Virus record (IMG/VR): IMGVR_UViG_3300044643_001527 | Location: 1-32,717 of that record | Source of the DNA: a virus | DNA length: 32,717 bases | Direction: 5' to 3' (one strand) | Shown: positions 14,697 to 23,600 of the stretch, in pieces | Numbering within the stretch: position 1 is the first letter of the stretch | Layout of the letters: each line of letters begins with the position of its first letter | Position numbers and translations under genes: made by a program | Notes under the pieces: model-generated | Told to the model about the DNA's origin: nothing | Seen by the model: the letters and a program-made list of their open reading frames with translations, nothing else | Database searches by the model: none

Positions 14697-17657
14697 GTGC
14701 GCATAAGCAAGTGGCTGGGGTACATCCAGGCAGCATCACCCTACGGGCTCCCTCCCGGTGCGGCCACGGTCCAGACCAACTGCATGTCTTTGGTCCCCGG
14801 CCAGCTCACGGTACGGGGAGGCAGCCGGTCTGTGGTAACAACGGCGACACGAATGCTCGAACTCTGGGGTTTGACCACCGGAGCGGGCCAGCCGCAGTTC
14901 GTTCTCGGGCAGACCGACCAAGGTGACATCGTCCAGTTCGCCGTGGAGTCCGGCCTCTCGGAGAGTCTCCTCGTAAAAGGGGCCTTCTCGCCCGACCACC
15001 CCGTCAGCTTCTCTCAGGGCCGAAGGGGAGAGGTGTACCTGTACCAGGGGTACGGGAAGCGGGGCATGGTCCGAGGCACAGACGGGAAGATGAGGATGGT
15101 GGGCATGGAAGCCCCCACCTCCAAGCCCGAGATCGAGGTGGACAAGACCGCCAGCTTCTACGTCGCCCGAGTGGACATCACCGACGCCGGGAACGGGTAC
15201 CACCTGCCGCCCAAGGTCTACATCGGCCCGCCCTCGTCCGTCGCCCCCATCAACCCCCTGCTCCCCGACGCCCCGGTTACCCCGCCACCGATCGGGTCTG
15301 GCAGGCAAGCCACCGCCATCTGCCGGATCGCCTCTGCCCAGGTCTCCGAGGTGGAGATCACCGATGGTGGCACTGGCTACACCACCACCCCGTGCGTCCA
15401 GTTCACCGATCAGCCCGGCCTTGCTGTCACCGGCCAGGGTGCGGCTGCTGTCCTGGAGCTGAAGGACGGCTGTGCCAAGGGTGACCCCAGCACTGGAATC
15501 GTGTTCTGGGAAATCTTTGAGTACCCAACCTTCTGGTGGATGTGCTGGCAGGAGTACATCCGCCAGGGGAATGGGTTCATCGTCGAGGCCACGGGCGGGT
15601 CAGGCCGAGGGGCCAAGGCGTACTTCGAGCTTCCCGCGAGCTGGTTCACTCGAACCCAGTGCCAGGGGGCCAATGCCGACGACCTGAAGGACTTCGACGT
15701 CACCGTTCAGGTCTACGACTTCGGGTCTGGCTACAAGCCCGGCGAAGAGATCATCGCAACCGTTCACACGGCCTCCAGCTTCTTTGCTGGCACATGGTCT
15801 CCGACTGGGTACCTGGGTCCAGATTGCAGAACGACAGCCCTCTGCCAGCTCAAGGCCAGAGGGTACTGCCAGGACGACCCCCGTTGCCCAGACCGGCTCA
15901 CGGTCATCAACGCCAGCACCTACCGGCAGCGAGCCCTGAAGACCACCTTGACCAAGCCGGGCTCTGGCTACCTCACTCCACCGACGTTCGTGACCGAAGA
16001 CGGAGACACAATCACAACCGAGGTGAACTGCAAGGGAGAGATCACCAAGCTCAACATCCCCAACCCGAACAAGACCTACCTGTTCCCTCCGACTCTCCTG
16101 GACACCACCGGGGATGTCGGCAAGGCTCGGGGTCTGGCCATCATGCGGGCCACCCTCCGGGGCAAGTACCAGTGCTATTACCGCTTCGTGAATGACTCGG
16201 TCCCAGCCTCTGCTGGTGGGCCGATCTACTCCTCGCTGTCTCCGGTGAACGAGGTGGACTGTGGCGACCAGGCAGCCAAGCTCACATGGCTGCCGATCCC
16301 CATCCCCAGCGGTGCGACTGCGGTGGAACTCTGGCGGTCCACAAGCAACCAGGCGACGACCCTGTTCCGCGTTGCCACCCTCCGGTCACCGACGAAGTTT
16401 GAGGACAAGCTCTCGGACTACGACCTGACCAACGCCGACAGGGAGGGGTTCCTTGGACTGCCCATTCTGCTTGGCAACGGAGCCCTCAACGCAAACAGAT
16501 ACGGCGTGGCTAGCTCTGACTTTTCTGTTGGCGTTGTGTTTCAAGATCGGACGGTTCTCGGGGTGGACACCACCGGAAATCGGCCCAATACGCTCCTCTA
16601 CTCCGAAGCCGATGAGCCTGAGTCCGTTCCCGAGACCAACGAGCTTGTTCTACAGACGAACGTCAGAGACACGGACTACATCACGGCTCTCATCCCCTAC
16701 GCCGGGGCTCTCGTGGTTGGACAATCCAGGCACTGCCACCGGCTCACCTGGGTCAACGACCCCTCCCTTGACGCCACCACCTCCCTTGTGGCCTACCGGG
16801 GAGTGATCGGCCAGAGGTGCTGGGACATCTACCAGGGCACCCTGTTCATCCTCGACGACATGGGGCTCTACTCGCTCGACCAGCAGGGGCAGGTGGAGCA
16901 TCTCAGCCCGCAGCTCGACACCATGTTCCGGGTGAACTCGGACGCCAGCCTTCAGACGATCGACTTCTCCAAGAAGGAGTGGTTCTTCATCCGGGCCGAC
17001 CGCAACCTCGGGGTGATCCGGGTGTTCGTGTCGTTCGACGGTGACGCCGGGAAGTACCCGACCAGACAGATCGTCTATGACCCTGACACCAAGAGCTTCT
17101 GGCTGGAGAACTACCCCAAGGTGTTCTCTTCTGGGTGTGAGGTGAGGGACACGACTGGGAGTCTGGTCTCCTACTTGGGATCTGACTCCGGGCTTCATCA
17201 GCTTGGCGTGGGGCTCACCGACGACGGGGCCCCGGTTTCCTGGAGATGGAAGTCCGGGAACGCCGCCTTCGTCACAGACGAGACGGCCAAGACTGGCGGT
17301 CAACAGATGTCCAGGAATGCGTCGGTGGTCTACAAGCCGACCGAGAAGTCCTGCCTGCTGAACCTCCAGGTCTTCTACAACGGCTCGGGCCAGCCCCGGA
17401 AGGCAGTGGCACGACGAGACCGAGGGGTTGGGTTCGTCCACTCCGACGAGGCCCCCGACGCTTTCGTGGACATGATCGCCATGCCCCACGAGGACGCCCC
17501 CACCAACGGAATCGCTCGGGCGCTGTTCGCAGGCAGGACGATCGCGGACTTCTCTGGGAACGACACCCACATCGCTCTCGGGCTTCACGGGGAACAGACA
17601 GAGGCGGGCCCGGTGGTGGTCCACCAGATCGACCTCCAGGGAGTGGAAGATGCCTGA
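14697..17657 (+). CDS. Long tail nozzle-like protein with GxGY repeats
   Basis: A 986-aa protein with GTG start at 14697; the ribosome site is weak. N-terminal and C-terminal parts look beta-rich and resemble short-tail nozzle or tubular B proteins, which carry a beta-propeller; supporting segments are SPVNEVDCG, GNRPNTLLYSEAD, DDMGLYSLDQQGQ and the TIDFSKKEWFFI region. The N-terminal third contains four GxGY units: DAGNGYHLPP (near 15180), DGGTGYTTTP (near 15362), DFGSGYKPGE (near 15718) and KPGSGYLTPP (near 15956), a repeat type seen in several phage structural proteins. It likely forms the distal tube that carries the fibres. It overlaps the next gene by eight bases. Confidence 0.66.
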   Translation: MRISKWLGYIQAASPYGLPPGAATVQTNCMSLVPGQLTVRGGSRSVVTTATRMLELWGLTTGAGQPQFVLGQTDQGDIVQFAVESGLSESLLVKGAFSPDHPVSFSQGRRGEVYLYQGYGKRGMVRGTDGKMRMVGMEAPTSKPEIEVDKTASFYVARVDITDAGNGYHLPPKVYIGPPSSVAPINPLLPDAPVTPPPIGSGRQATAICRIASAQVSEVEITDGGTGYTTTPCVQFTDQPGLAVTGQGAAAVLELKDGCAKGDPSTGIVFWEIFEYPTFWWMCWQEYIRQGNGFIVEATGGSGRGAKAYFELPASWFTRTQCQGANADDLKDFDVTVQVYDFGSGYKPGEEIIATVHTASSFFAGTWSPTGYLGPDCRTTALCQLKARGYCQDDPRCPDRLTVINASTYRQRALKTTLTKPGSGYLTPPTFVTEDGDTITTEVNCKGEITKLNIPNPNKTYLFPPTLLDTTGDVGKARGLAIMRATLRGKYQCYYRFVNDSVPASAGGPIYSSLSPVNEVDCGDQAAKLTWLPIPIPSGATAVELWRSTSNQATTLFRVATLRSPTKFEDKLSDYDLTNADREGFLGLPILLGNGALNANRYGVASSDFSVGVVFQDRTVLGVDTTGNRPNTLLYSEADEPESVPETNELVLQTNVRDTDYITALIPYAGALVVGQSRHCHRLTWVNDPSLDATTSLVAYRGVIGQRCWDIYQGTLFILDDMGLYSLDQQGQVEHLSPQLDTMFRVNSDASLQTIDFSKKEWFFIRADRNLGVIRVFVSFDGDAGKYPTRQIVYDPDTKSFWLENYPKVFSSGCEVRDTTGSLVSYLGSDSGLHQLGVGLTDDGAPVSWRWKSGNAAFVTDETAKTGGQQMSRNASVVYKPTEKSCLLNLQVFYNGSGQPRKAVARRDRGVGFVHSDEAPDAFVDMIAMPHEDAPTNGIARALFAGRTIADFSGNDTHIALGLHGEQTEAGPVVVHQIDLQGVEDA

Positions 17658-18786
17658 TCCTCGTCCGGCCCAGCAGATCGGGGAGCTGCTCACCCAGTCC
17701 GGCGTCCCCAGCAACCACTCCCTCGACATCGCCCAGAGACTGCTCACCCTGGCCGACTCCAGTCAGGTGCAGACAGACTCCAGCTCTCGGGAGATCACAT
17801 CGGATCAGGCTCGGTCTTCTTCCTTTAGGAACAGGTTCCGTTCCAAGGAGCAGACCGCCATCGACGGCGAGGACGGCCGGAACGGCAAGGACGGCCTGCG
17901 GGGCTACAACGGCACCGGCGTGGACGGGAAAGACGGGGAGTCCGGCCAAGACGGCGAGACGGGGCAGGCTGGCCGAGACGGCGAAGTGGACCTCACCGGC
18001 CTGACCGGGATCATCTACGGGCTTCTCCCCGGCCTGCTGGACAAGATCCTGAACTGCCAGTGGTTCAGGAAGAAGGCCCGAGAGTGCCTGCCCGACATCT
18101 CCACCCCGCCGTCCCTGCCGTGCAGCCCGGCCATCAAAGGGGACATCCGTTGCTGCGACAACAAGGGTACAGCTTCCGGCAAGTCGGTCTGTTCCTCGAT
18201 TGACCAGATCAGCAAGGAGCTGACTCGCCTCCGGGAAAGGATCGACAAGTGCTGCGGGAACCCAGACATCGTCCGGTGGCTCTGCGACACCCAGACGGGA
18301 ACCTGCTCTCAGCAGGTGGTGGCGAACGAGAGCATCGGGTTTGAGACCAAGGCTGAGTGCGAGAACGCCTGCAAGAACGGCGGGGTGATCCGCTGGTACT
18401 GCAACACCAACACCAGGGTCTGCGATGAGGGCCTGGGGAACGCCAATGACCTGGGTTACGCCCGCAAGGACCAGTGCGAGGCAGCCTGTGCCGCTATCGG
18501 CCCGCCAGACCCCCGAGGCGGGCCCGGCACCGAACTCAAGAAGCTCCTCGCCGCCATGGGGTACGTCGCCACCGAAAACTGCCCCTGCAACGCCAGGGCC
18601 AGGGAGATGGACGAGAACGGAGTCCAGTGGGTTCGAGACAACACCGAAACAGTGATCGGCTGGCTAGAGGAACAAGCCAGAGAGAGAGGCTCGTGGCTGT
18701 TTACACGAGCCGGGGCTGCAGCGCTGATTGAAACTGCATGCCTGCTTGCGGGCAGCGATGCTCAAAGGAGCGATCCAGCGACATAA
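17650..18786 (+). CDS. Collagen-like, Cys-repeat tail protein
   Basis: A 378-aa protein with a polar N-terminus and Gly-X-Asp collagen-like repeats (about residues 72-117). A Cys-rich middle (NCQWF, ECLP, LPCSP, RCCDN, KCCGN) follows. Then two repeats of identical spacing, W-x-C-x6-C-x17-C-x3-C, occupy residues 210-241 and 249-280, and a less regular C-terminal domain carries one CPCN. Such regular Cys spacing suggests small disulfide-bonded domains that would only oxidise outside the cytoplasm, so exposed tail or fibre parts are likely. Starts inside the end of the nozzle-like gene (8-base overlap). Its stop TAA lies within the second copy of the promoter-like element. No family recognised with confidence. 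Confidence 0.7.
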   Translation: MPDPRPAQQIGELLTQSGVPSNHSLDIAQRLLTLADSSQVQTDSSSREITSDQARSSSFRNRFRSKEQTAIDGEDGRNGKDGLRGYNGTGVDGKDGESGQDGETGQAGRDGEVDLTGLTGIIYGLLPGLLDKILNCQWFRKKARECLPDISTPPSLPCSPAIKGDIRCCDNKGTASGKSVCSSIDQISKELTRLRERIDKCCGNPDIVRWLCDTQTGTCSQQVVANESIGFETKAECENACKNGGVIRWYCNTNTRVCDEGLGNANDLGYARKDQCEAACAAIGPPDPRGGPGTELKKLLAAMGYVATENCPCNARAREMDENGVQWVRDNTETVIGWLEEQARERGSWLFTRAGAAALIETACLLAGSDAQRSDPAT

Positions 18787-18792
18787 ATGGGG
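18778..18792 (+). promoter_or_regulatory. Phage promoter-like element, copy 2
   Basis: GCGACATAAATGGGG, identical to 4493-4507. It overlaps the last codons and stop of the Cys-repeat gene, and precedes the internal-virion-protein operon. The identity over 15 bases in two unrelated coding contexts, each just before a gene start, argues for a functional site. T7-type late promoter is the preferred reading. Confidence 0.55.
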
Positions 18793-18808
18793 TAGAGGAG
18801 AACCCCAT
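18787..18808 (+). promoter_or_regulatory. Leader hairpin holding the ribosome site, copy 2
   Basis: ATGGGG (18787-18792) can pair with CCCCAT (18803-18808), leaving the loop TAGAGGAGAA. The Shine-Dalgarno GAGGAG (18795-18800) is in the loop, and the start codon ATG begins at 18807, partly inside the stem. The arrangement may set the rate of initiation for the internal-virion operon. It also fixes the start at 18807 rather than at an upstream in-frame ATG. Confidence 0.5.
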
Positions 18809-19421
18809 GGCTGACCTTTTTGGCGAGATGGAGCTGGCCCAGAGTGCTGGGATTTCCGGCCACCTTGGCGCAGCCGGTGGGGTGAATCTCAGCGGGCTGC
18901 CGAACGTCGGCGGCAGCGGCACCCCCGGCATGAGGAGTGGCAGGCAGAGGCTGGCCGTCAACAACCTCCACCGGGGGAAGCCGAACCCGTTTCAGGGCCC
19001 CCAGGTCGCCGCCGATCCACCACAAGGGTACGCACAAGTGCAGCAGGGAAGCCAAGGGTACGGGTATGCCCAGCAGCCGCAGCGTCAGGACTGGATGAAC
19101 GCAGCTGCCAGGGAGCATTTCGGCAACCAGCAGGCGTCTCTCAAGCAGACCAACGACGCCATCGGCAGGGAGATGGACTCCCGAGCAAGCCAGGCCCAGG
19201 AATGGGACCGGATGCAGCACGAGCAGAACATGGCTGCGATGAAGTACCAGTCCGAGATGGCTGGCCACCAGGCGTCCCTCGCGGCAAACCAGCAGAACAA
19301 CCAGTACCGGCAGGCCAAGAACTCTGCCTTGATGAAAGCCGCCGGTCTTGGCGGCACAACCATGGTGAACGGCCGAAGGACAGACGCCTTTGGCCCGCTC
19401 CGACAGTCTCTCCTCGGGTGA
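18807..19421 (+). CDS. Internal virion-like protein A (204 aa)
   Basis: First gene after promoter-like copy 2. The start ATG at 18807 has GAGGAG six bases upstream; a longer frame from 18738 is not used. The N-terminus (MADLFGEMELAQSAG) is Gly/Ala-rich. The middle and C-terminus are Gln/Asn/Ala/Met-rich helices (SLKQTNDAIGREMDSRASQA and QNMAAMKYQSEMAGHQ), like small internal virion proteins of podoviruses. No enzyme motif. It resembles the next two proteins in composition, so the three may be related helical core components packed with the DNA. Role inferred. Confidence 0.62.
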   Translation: MADLFGEMELAQSAGISGHLGAAGGVNLSGLPNVGGSGTPGMRSGRQRLAVNNLHRGKPNPFQGPQVAADPPQGYAQVQQGSQGYGYAQQPQRQDWMNAAAREHFGNQQASLKQTNDAIGREMDSRASQAQEWDRMQHEQNMAAMKYQSEMAGHQASLAANQQNNQYRQAKNSALMKAAGLGGTTMVNGRRTDAFGPLRQSLLG

Positions 19422-19424
19422 CCC

Positions 19425-19883
19425 ATGCCGACTTTCTACGGCGGCGGGCCCGGACCCGCACCGAAGCCGCAACCCAAGCAAGCCATGCCCAATCCCAGTG
19501 GCTACACCTCTCAGGTGCAAGCCAATGGCCAGGCTGTGAACAAGTCCAACCTGCTTCAGGGTCTCAGGCATGACTCCCAGGTAGCACCGAACACTGGCAC
19601 CCAGACCGGGGACCGCGCCGCTCAGGACTTCGCCAAGAGCCAGCTGATGCAGAACCAGGCTCAGCTCGGGCGGCAGGCGGAAACGACCAACGCCCAGACC
19701 CAGACCCAGCAGATGCAAGCCAAAGAGCAGTTCACCCAGCAAGGCAGGCAGAACAGGCTCCAGCGGTACCAGCAGATGACCAGTCAGGCGGTTGACCAAA
19801 TGAACCTGGCGAACCAGCTTGCCCGCCAGCAGCTTGACATGCAGACCCAATGGAGGACCGGCCTGATCGGTCTGCTGCAATGA
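19425..19883 (+). CDS. Gln-rich helical virion protein (152 aa)
   Basis: Starts three bases after the previous stop. Gly/Pro-rich N-terminus (YGGGPGPAPKPQPK), then long Gln-rich helical stretches (QTQTQQMQAKEQFTQQ) resembling coiled coil. Its stop overlaps the next ATG as ATGA at 19880-19883. No recognised family. Composition matches neighbours and supports a structural, probably internal, virion role. Confidence 0.62.
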   Translation: MPTFYGGGPGPAPKPQPKQAMPNPSGYTSQVQANGQAVNKSNLLQGLRHDSQVAPNTGTQTGDRAAQDFAKSQLMQNQAQLGRQAETTNAQTQTQQMQAKEQFTQQGRQNRLQRYQQMTSQAVDQMNLANQLARQQLDMQTQWRTGLIGLLQ

Positions 19884-20371
19884 TCGGCGCAGAGCCAGGG
19901 TTCCGCCCACCGCAGGCGGCACCGAAGAAGAACCCGTTCGCAGACCTCGCGGGGATGTCCCCGCCGAGGAAGATCGCTGACTCGACCACCGAGGACGCGG
20001 CCCAAAACGCCATCGCAGCTGGCTACCAGCAGGGATACGCCCGTCCGGGGCAGCTCGCCAGGGCTGGATTCTCAGCCGGGGCCCAGCAGCAGATGGCAGC
20101 CGCCCAGCAGCAGGCAGCGGGGCAGGCCCAGGGGGCGATGCAGGCAGCTGGCATCAGGGCCCAGGATCAGGCTTTCAACCAGGGCCAGGACTTCAACTGG
20201 GAGTCGATGATCCAGGGTCGGCTCAACGACAACTTCAGCCTCCAGTCTGGGCTGAACTCGGCCAACTGGCAGAAGCAGTTCGCTCAGCAGTCGAACAGAC
20301 TCGGCATGAACCAAGCCAGACAGCAAGCCTGGCAGAACATACGGCTCGCACTCCTTTCCAGGATGGACTGA
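19880..20371 (+). CDS. Gln/Ala-rich helical virion protein (163 aa)
   Basis: The ATG at 19880 overlaps the previous stop; an in-frame ATG at 19850 would create a longer overlap and is less likely. A basic, Pro-rich N-terminus is followed by an Ala/Gln-rich helix (AAAQQQAAGQAQGAMQAAG) and a second helical part (SALNSAN-like and WQKQFAQQSNRLGMNQ). The second helix style (NRLGMNQARQQAWQN) is shared with the previous genes. Structural internal virion protein inferred; no catalytic motif. Confidence 0.62.
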   Translation: MIGAEPGFRPPQAAPKKNPFADLAGMSPPRKIADSTTEDAAQNAIAAGYQQGYARPGQLARAGFSAGAQQQMAAAQQQAAGQAQGAMQAAGIRAQDQAFNQGQDFNWESMIQGRLNDNFSLQSGLNSANWQKQFAQQSNRLGMNQARQQAWQNIRLALLSRMD

Positions 20372-20375
20372 AACC

Positions 20376-20681
20376 ATGTCTCACCATGTCATCGGACTTG
20401 ACCCCGACGAGATGACCCCGAAGCAGCTGCGCATGGCTCTCAGGCAGGCTGCCAGCATCGCGTCCCTTCGTGCCCACCGGGACGACAAGAAAAAGAAGAA
20501 GGGCGACAAGGACGACGACAAGGACGATGACGATGACGACAAGGATGATGACGACAAGGAGAACGACGACGTCGTGAAGCTCTTTGCCGAGCATAAGGGT
20601 GACAGCAAGGCACCCAAGGTCACCAAGGACGATCTGCCCAAGGGCATCAAGTTCGGCAAGAGCAAGAAGGAGAAGTCCTGA
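20376..20681 (+). CDS. Highly charged Lys/Asp-rich protein (101 aa)
   Basis: Residues 1-35 form a short helical region (DEMTPKQLRMALRQAAS). Residues about 36-66 are almost only Asp and Lys, first a Lys run, then blocks of Asp broken by single Lys. The C-terminus is Lys-rich. A polyampholyte of this kind is disordered and could bind DNA or neutralise charge during packaging or ejection, or bind metal ions. It ends TGATG into the 1354-aa gene, so it is co-translated with the giant internal proteins. Function unknown. Confidence 0.65.
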   Translation: MSHHVIGLDPDEMTPKQLRMALRQAASIASLRAHRDDKKKKKGDKDDDKDDDDDDKDDDDKENDDVVKLFAEHKGDSKAPKVTKDDLPKGIKFGKSKKEKS

Positions 20682-23600
20682 TGGGCATTCCCAAGAAGCT
20701 CGAAGAGGCTGCCAAGCTCAAGAAGGCAGCACCGGCACCCAAGGCCAAGGCCAAGGCTGAACCGAAGGCTAAGACTAAGGCAGAGCCGAAGTCCAAAGCC
20801 AAGACGAAGGCCAAGACCGAGGAGAAGCCAACAAAGCAGGTCGCCCCCAACCGGGAGCAGTCGGAGGCAGCCCGCAAGAAGCGGGCCGAGGCGATTGCGC
20901 GCACGGTGATGGGCCAGGAGCAGGACCCCAACGCCCGTCCTCCGATTCGAGGCAGGGTTCACGACCGCATTCCGGTCGAGCCGCCGATCACGAAGTACGG
21001 CACGAAGCTCAACGAACTCGAAGCTGACGTCAACAAGGCCCGCGAGGCACAGGGTCTCCCGCCAATCAGCTATCTGGGCACCGACCAGAACGTCTCTCGG
21101 CTCAGGCTGAGAGAGAAGATGGGCCGACCGGACAGGCATGGAAGGGTTGCGTCCGGCGGGGAGGTCGTTGCCGACCAAGGGACCGGGCACGGCAGAAGCT
21201 CCCTCAAGAACGCCGAGCAATCCGGCACGTTCCGGGAGGGGATCTTTGGGGAGCCGCAGCCGTGGTCCATCAAGGGATCAGTCCTCCAGCAGAAGACTGC
21301 ACTCGAATCCTTCATGGACACCATTCTTCGCCAGAAGAGTGACTCCAGGAAGTCAACCACCGCGCTGAAGTACGACCCCGCATCCGGCCAGAGGCTGCCG
21401 CCGTTCGAGGGAAACACCCGCAACAGCTCGTCCAAAGACGAGTCGCTCAGGGGCGAGACCACCTCGGCGTTGATCAACGCGCTCTACGACGAAGACCCAT
21501 CGTTCGGGGTCGAGCTTAGCCGTCAGTTCAACGAGCTGGACGAAGACCAGAAGGGCATCGTCCTGCAACGAATCGCAGAGGCATACCCCCGACGCGACTG
21601 GGTGGAGGGCAAGGGCGGTGGCCGAAGGACGATGGGGTTCTCGGATTACGCCCAAGAGCTGGTGACTGCCCTTGAGACCGGCGAGATCAACCCCACCCGG
21701 ATGCAAGAGATCGAGGCTGTCACCCCGCTTGAGTCGCCAACCATGTCTTCGAGGCAGGTTGACGACACTCTCGACTCGGCCACCGGCCAGAAGGGTGCCT
21801 ACACCGAGGACGCTGACTCCGAGATTGAGGCCACCAGCTTCGACCGCATCCGTGACGAGTACATGGGCGGCGGCAACTGGGACAACTGGGCACCGACTGA
21901 CCCCGGCGTCGAGGTTGGGCGAAGCTGGTCCTTGGACGACGAGCAGTTCAAGGCCCTCCTGTCTCCCGGCGGCGATCGATTCCTGAAGCGGAGGCTGCAC
22001 GGCGAGAAGGGTTCTCAGGTCGAGAAGTCGATCGACGACCTGACCACCACTCGGATGGTGAACGCCGACCGTCTTGCCGAGCCTGACCCGCGAGCCTACC
22101 GGCAGATGCTGGAGCAGAAAGCCATCGAGGCTCTCACCACCGGCAACGAGCTGAACGGCGGTGCCCCGAGCGGCTCGCCCATGAGCAGGTACTTCGAGAC
22201 TCATGTGAAGAACATGGCGGTAGACGACATCTTGAAGCTCCTTGAGGAGAAGGGTGTCGAGGTGCCTCAAAAGTCTGGGTTCTTTGCCGAGCCCGAAGTT
22301 CTGTCTACCGGCCCGGTGCCCGTCCGGGAGATTGGGGAGATCGACGACGAGACGCTGAAGGCTCGCTTGACCCCCAAGACCTACGCCCAGCTCAAGAAAG
22401 CCGAGTCGGGCGGCAAGATCGACAAGGACGCTGCGTCCGAGCTGACGCAGATGTACCAGAACTACACCTCCCAGGAGCAGTACGACCTCAACCTGGAACA
22501 GCTGTTCAACTCCCCAGACGAGAACATCCGCAGGCATGCCTTGCAGAAGGTCTGGGAGAAGATGCAGAGCGAGAACGGCCGCAAGATGGCACTGCACCCG
22601 GCTGCCGAACACAGCGGCATCGGCGGCGGCAGCATGGACGAGAAGCTCGACAACTTCTTGGCTCTTGCCTACTCCCACGCCAGCCCCGGACAGATGGACA
22701 AGCTGGCAAACACGAGCAAGGGCAACTTCAGCCAAGTCCGAGAGCTGGCCCGAGACCACTACTTCACCGAAGGGCGACCGCCGAGGGTCATCAACCAGAA
22801 GGAGCTGGACGCCAGCCTCAAGGCCGAGGCTGCCCGCAAGCAGTCCATGGAGCCAGCCGGTGTTCGCCAGGCCAAGAAGCCCCGCAAGAAGCAGGAGCTT
22901 GCTCTCGGTGAGCAGGAGGAGGAAGTCTCGGCCATTGGCGACAGCCGCCCCGTCATCGAGCAGGACGCCGACGCTGCCCGGCTTTCGGCCGACAAGGAAG
23001 AGAAAAACCGGCGAGCAGCCGCCGAGAAGAAGGCCAAGCAGACTTACGCCAACGACCCAGCCGGGTATGAAGCCTGGAAGAACAAGACTGTCACCGAGTA
23101 CGGGCCTCAAGACTCTGTTTCTGCTGAGAGCTACTTCCAGAAGCAGCTCGACGCCGCCTGGAACAGCCAGGTAGCGGCGCTCTTCCCGCCGGGCACCACC
23201 CCGACTCCAGAGCAGCTGGCCCGTGCCGAGAAGATGGTGCAACTCCGTGGTCGAGCCAGGGACGGCGGGCCGGTCCCGCAAGGTGTCCCCGTTGGTGCGA
23301 CCCAGAGCCCGAGCGGCCAGTGGATGATGAACCCCTACGGTGCCGTCCAGAAGATGTCGCCCGAGGAGTACGCCGCCGCCAAGCCGAAGCTCGCCAACCT
23401 GAAGAAGCAAGCAGCACTGGAGTCCAACAACAAGGCTCTCCAGAAGGAGCTTGCTGCACTTGAAAAAAGGGTGCTGGCATACGAGCGGTCGAACTCGGTG
23501 ACAGCAGCCGAGCCGATGCCGGACAAGCTGGACGCTGCCGCCGCTTCGGATGTGGACGAAGCACCCAAGGGGAGAGGGAAGAAGTCCGTCCCCAAGGCAC

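Noticed and set aside
18738-18806. An upstream start for the gene at 18807
   Set aside because: It would overlap the end of the Cys-repeat gene and the promoter-like element; ATG 18807 has GAGGAG six bases upstream.
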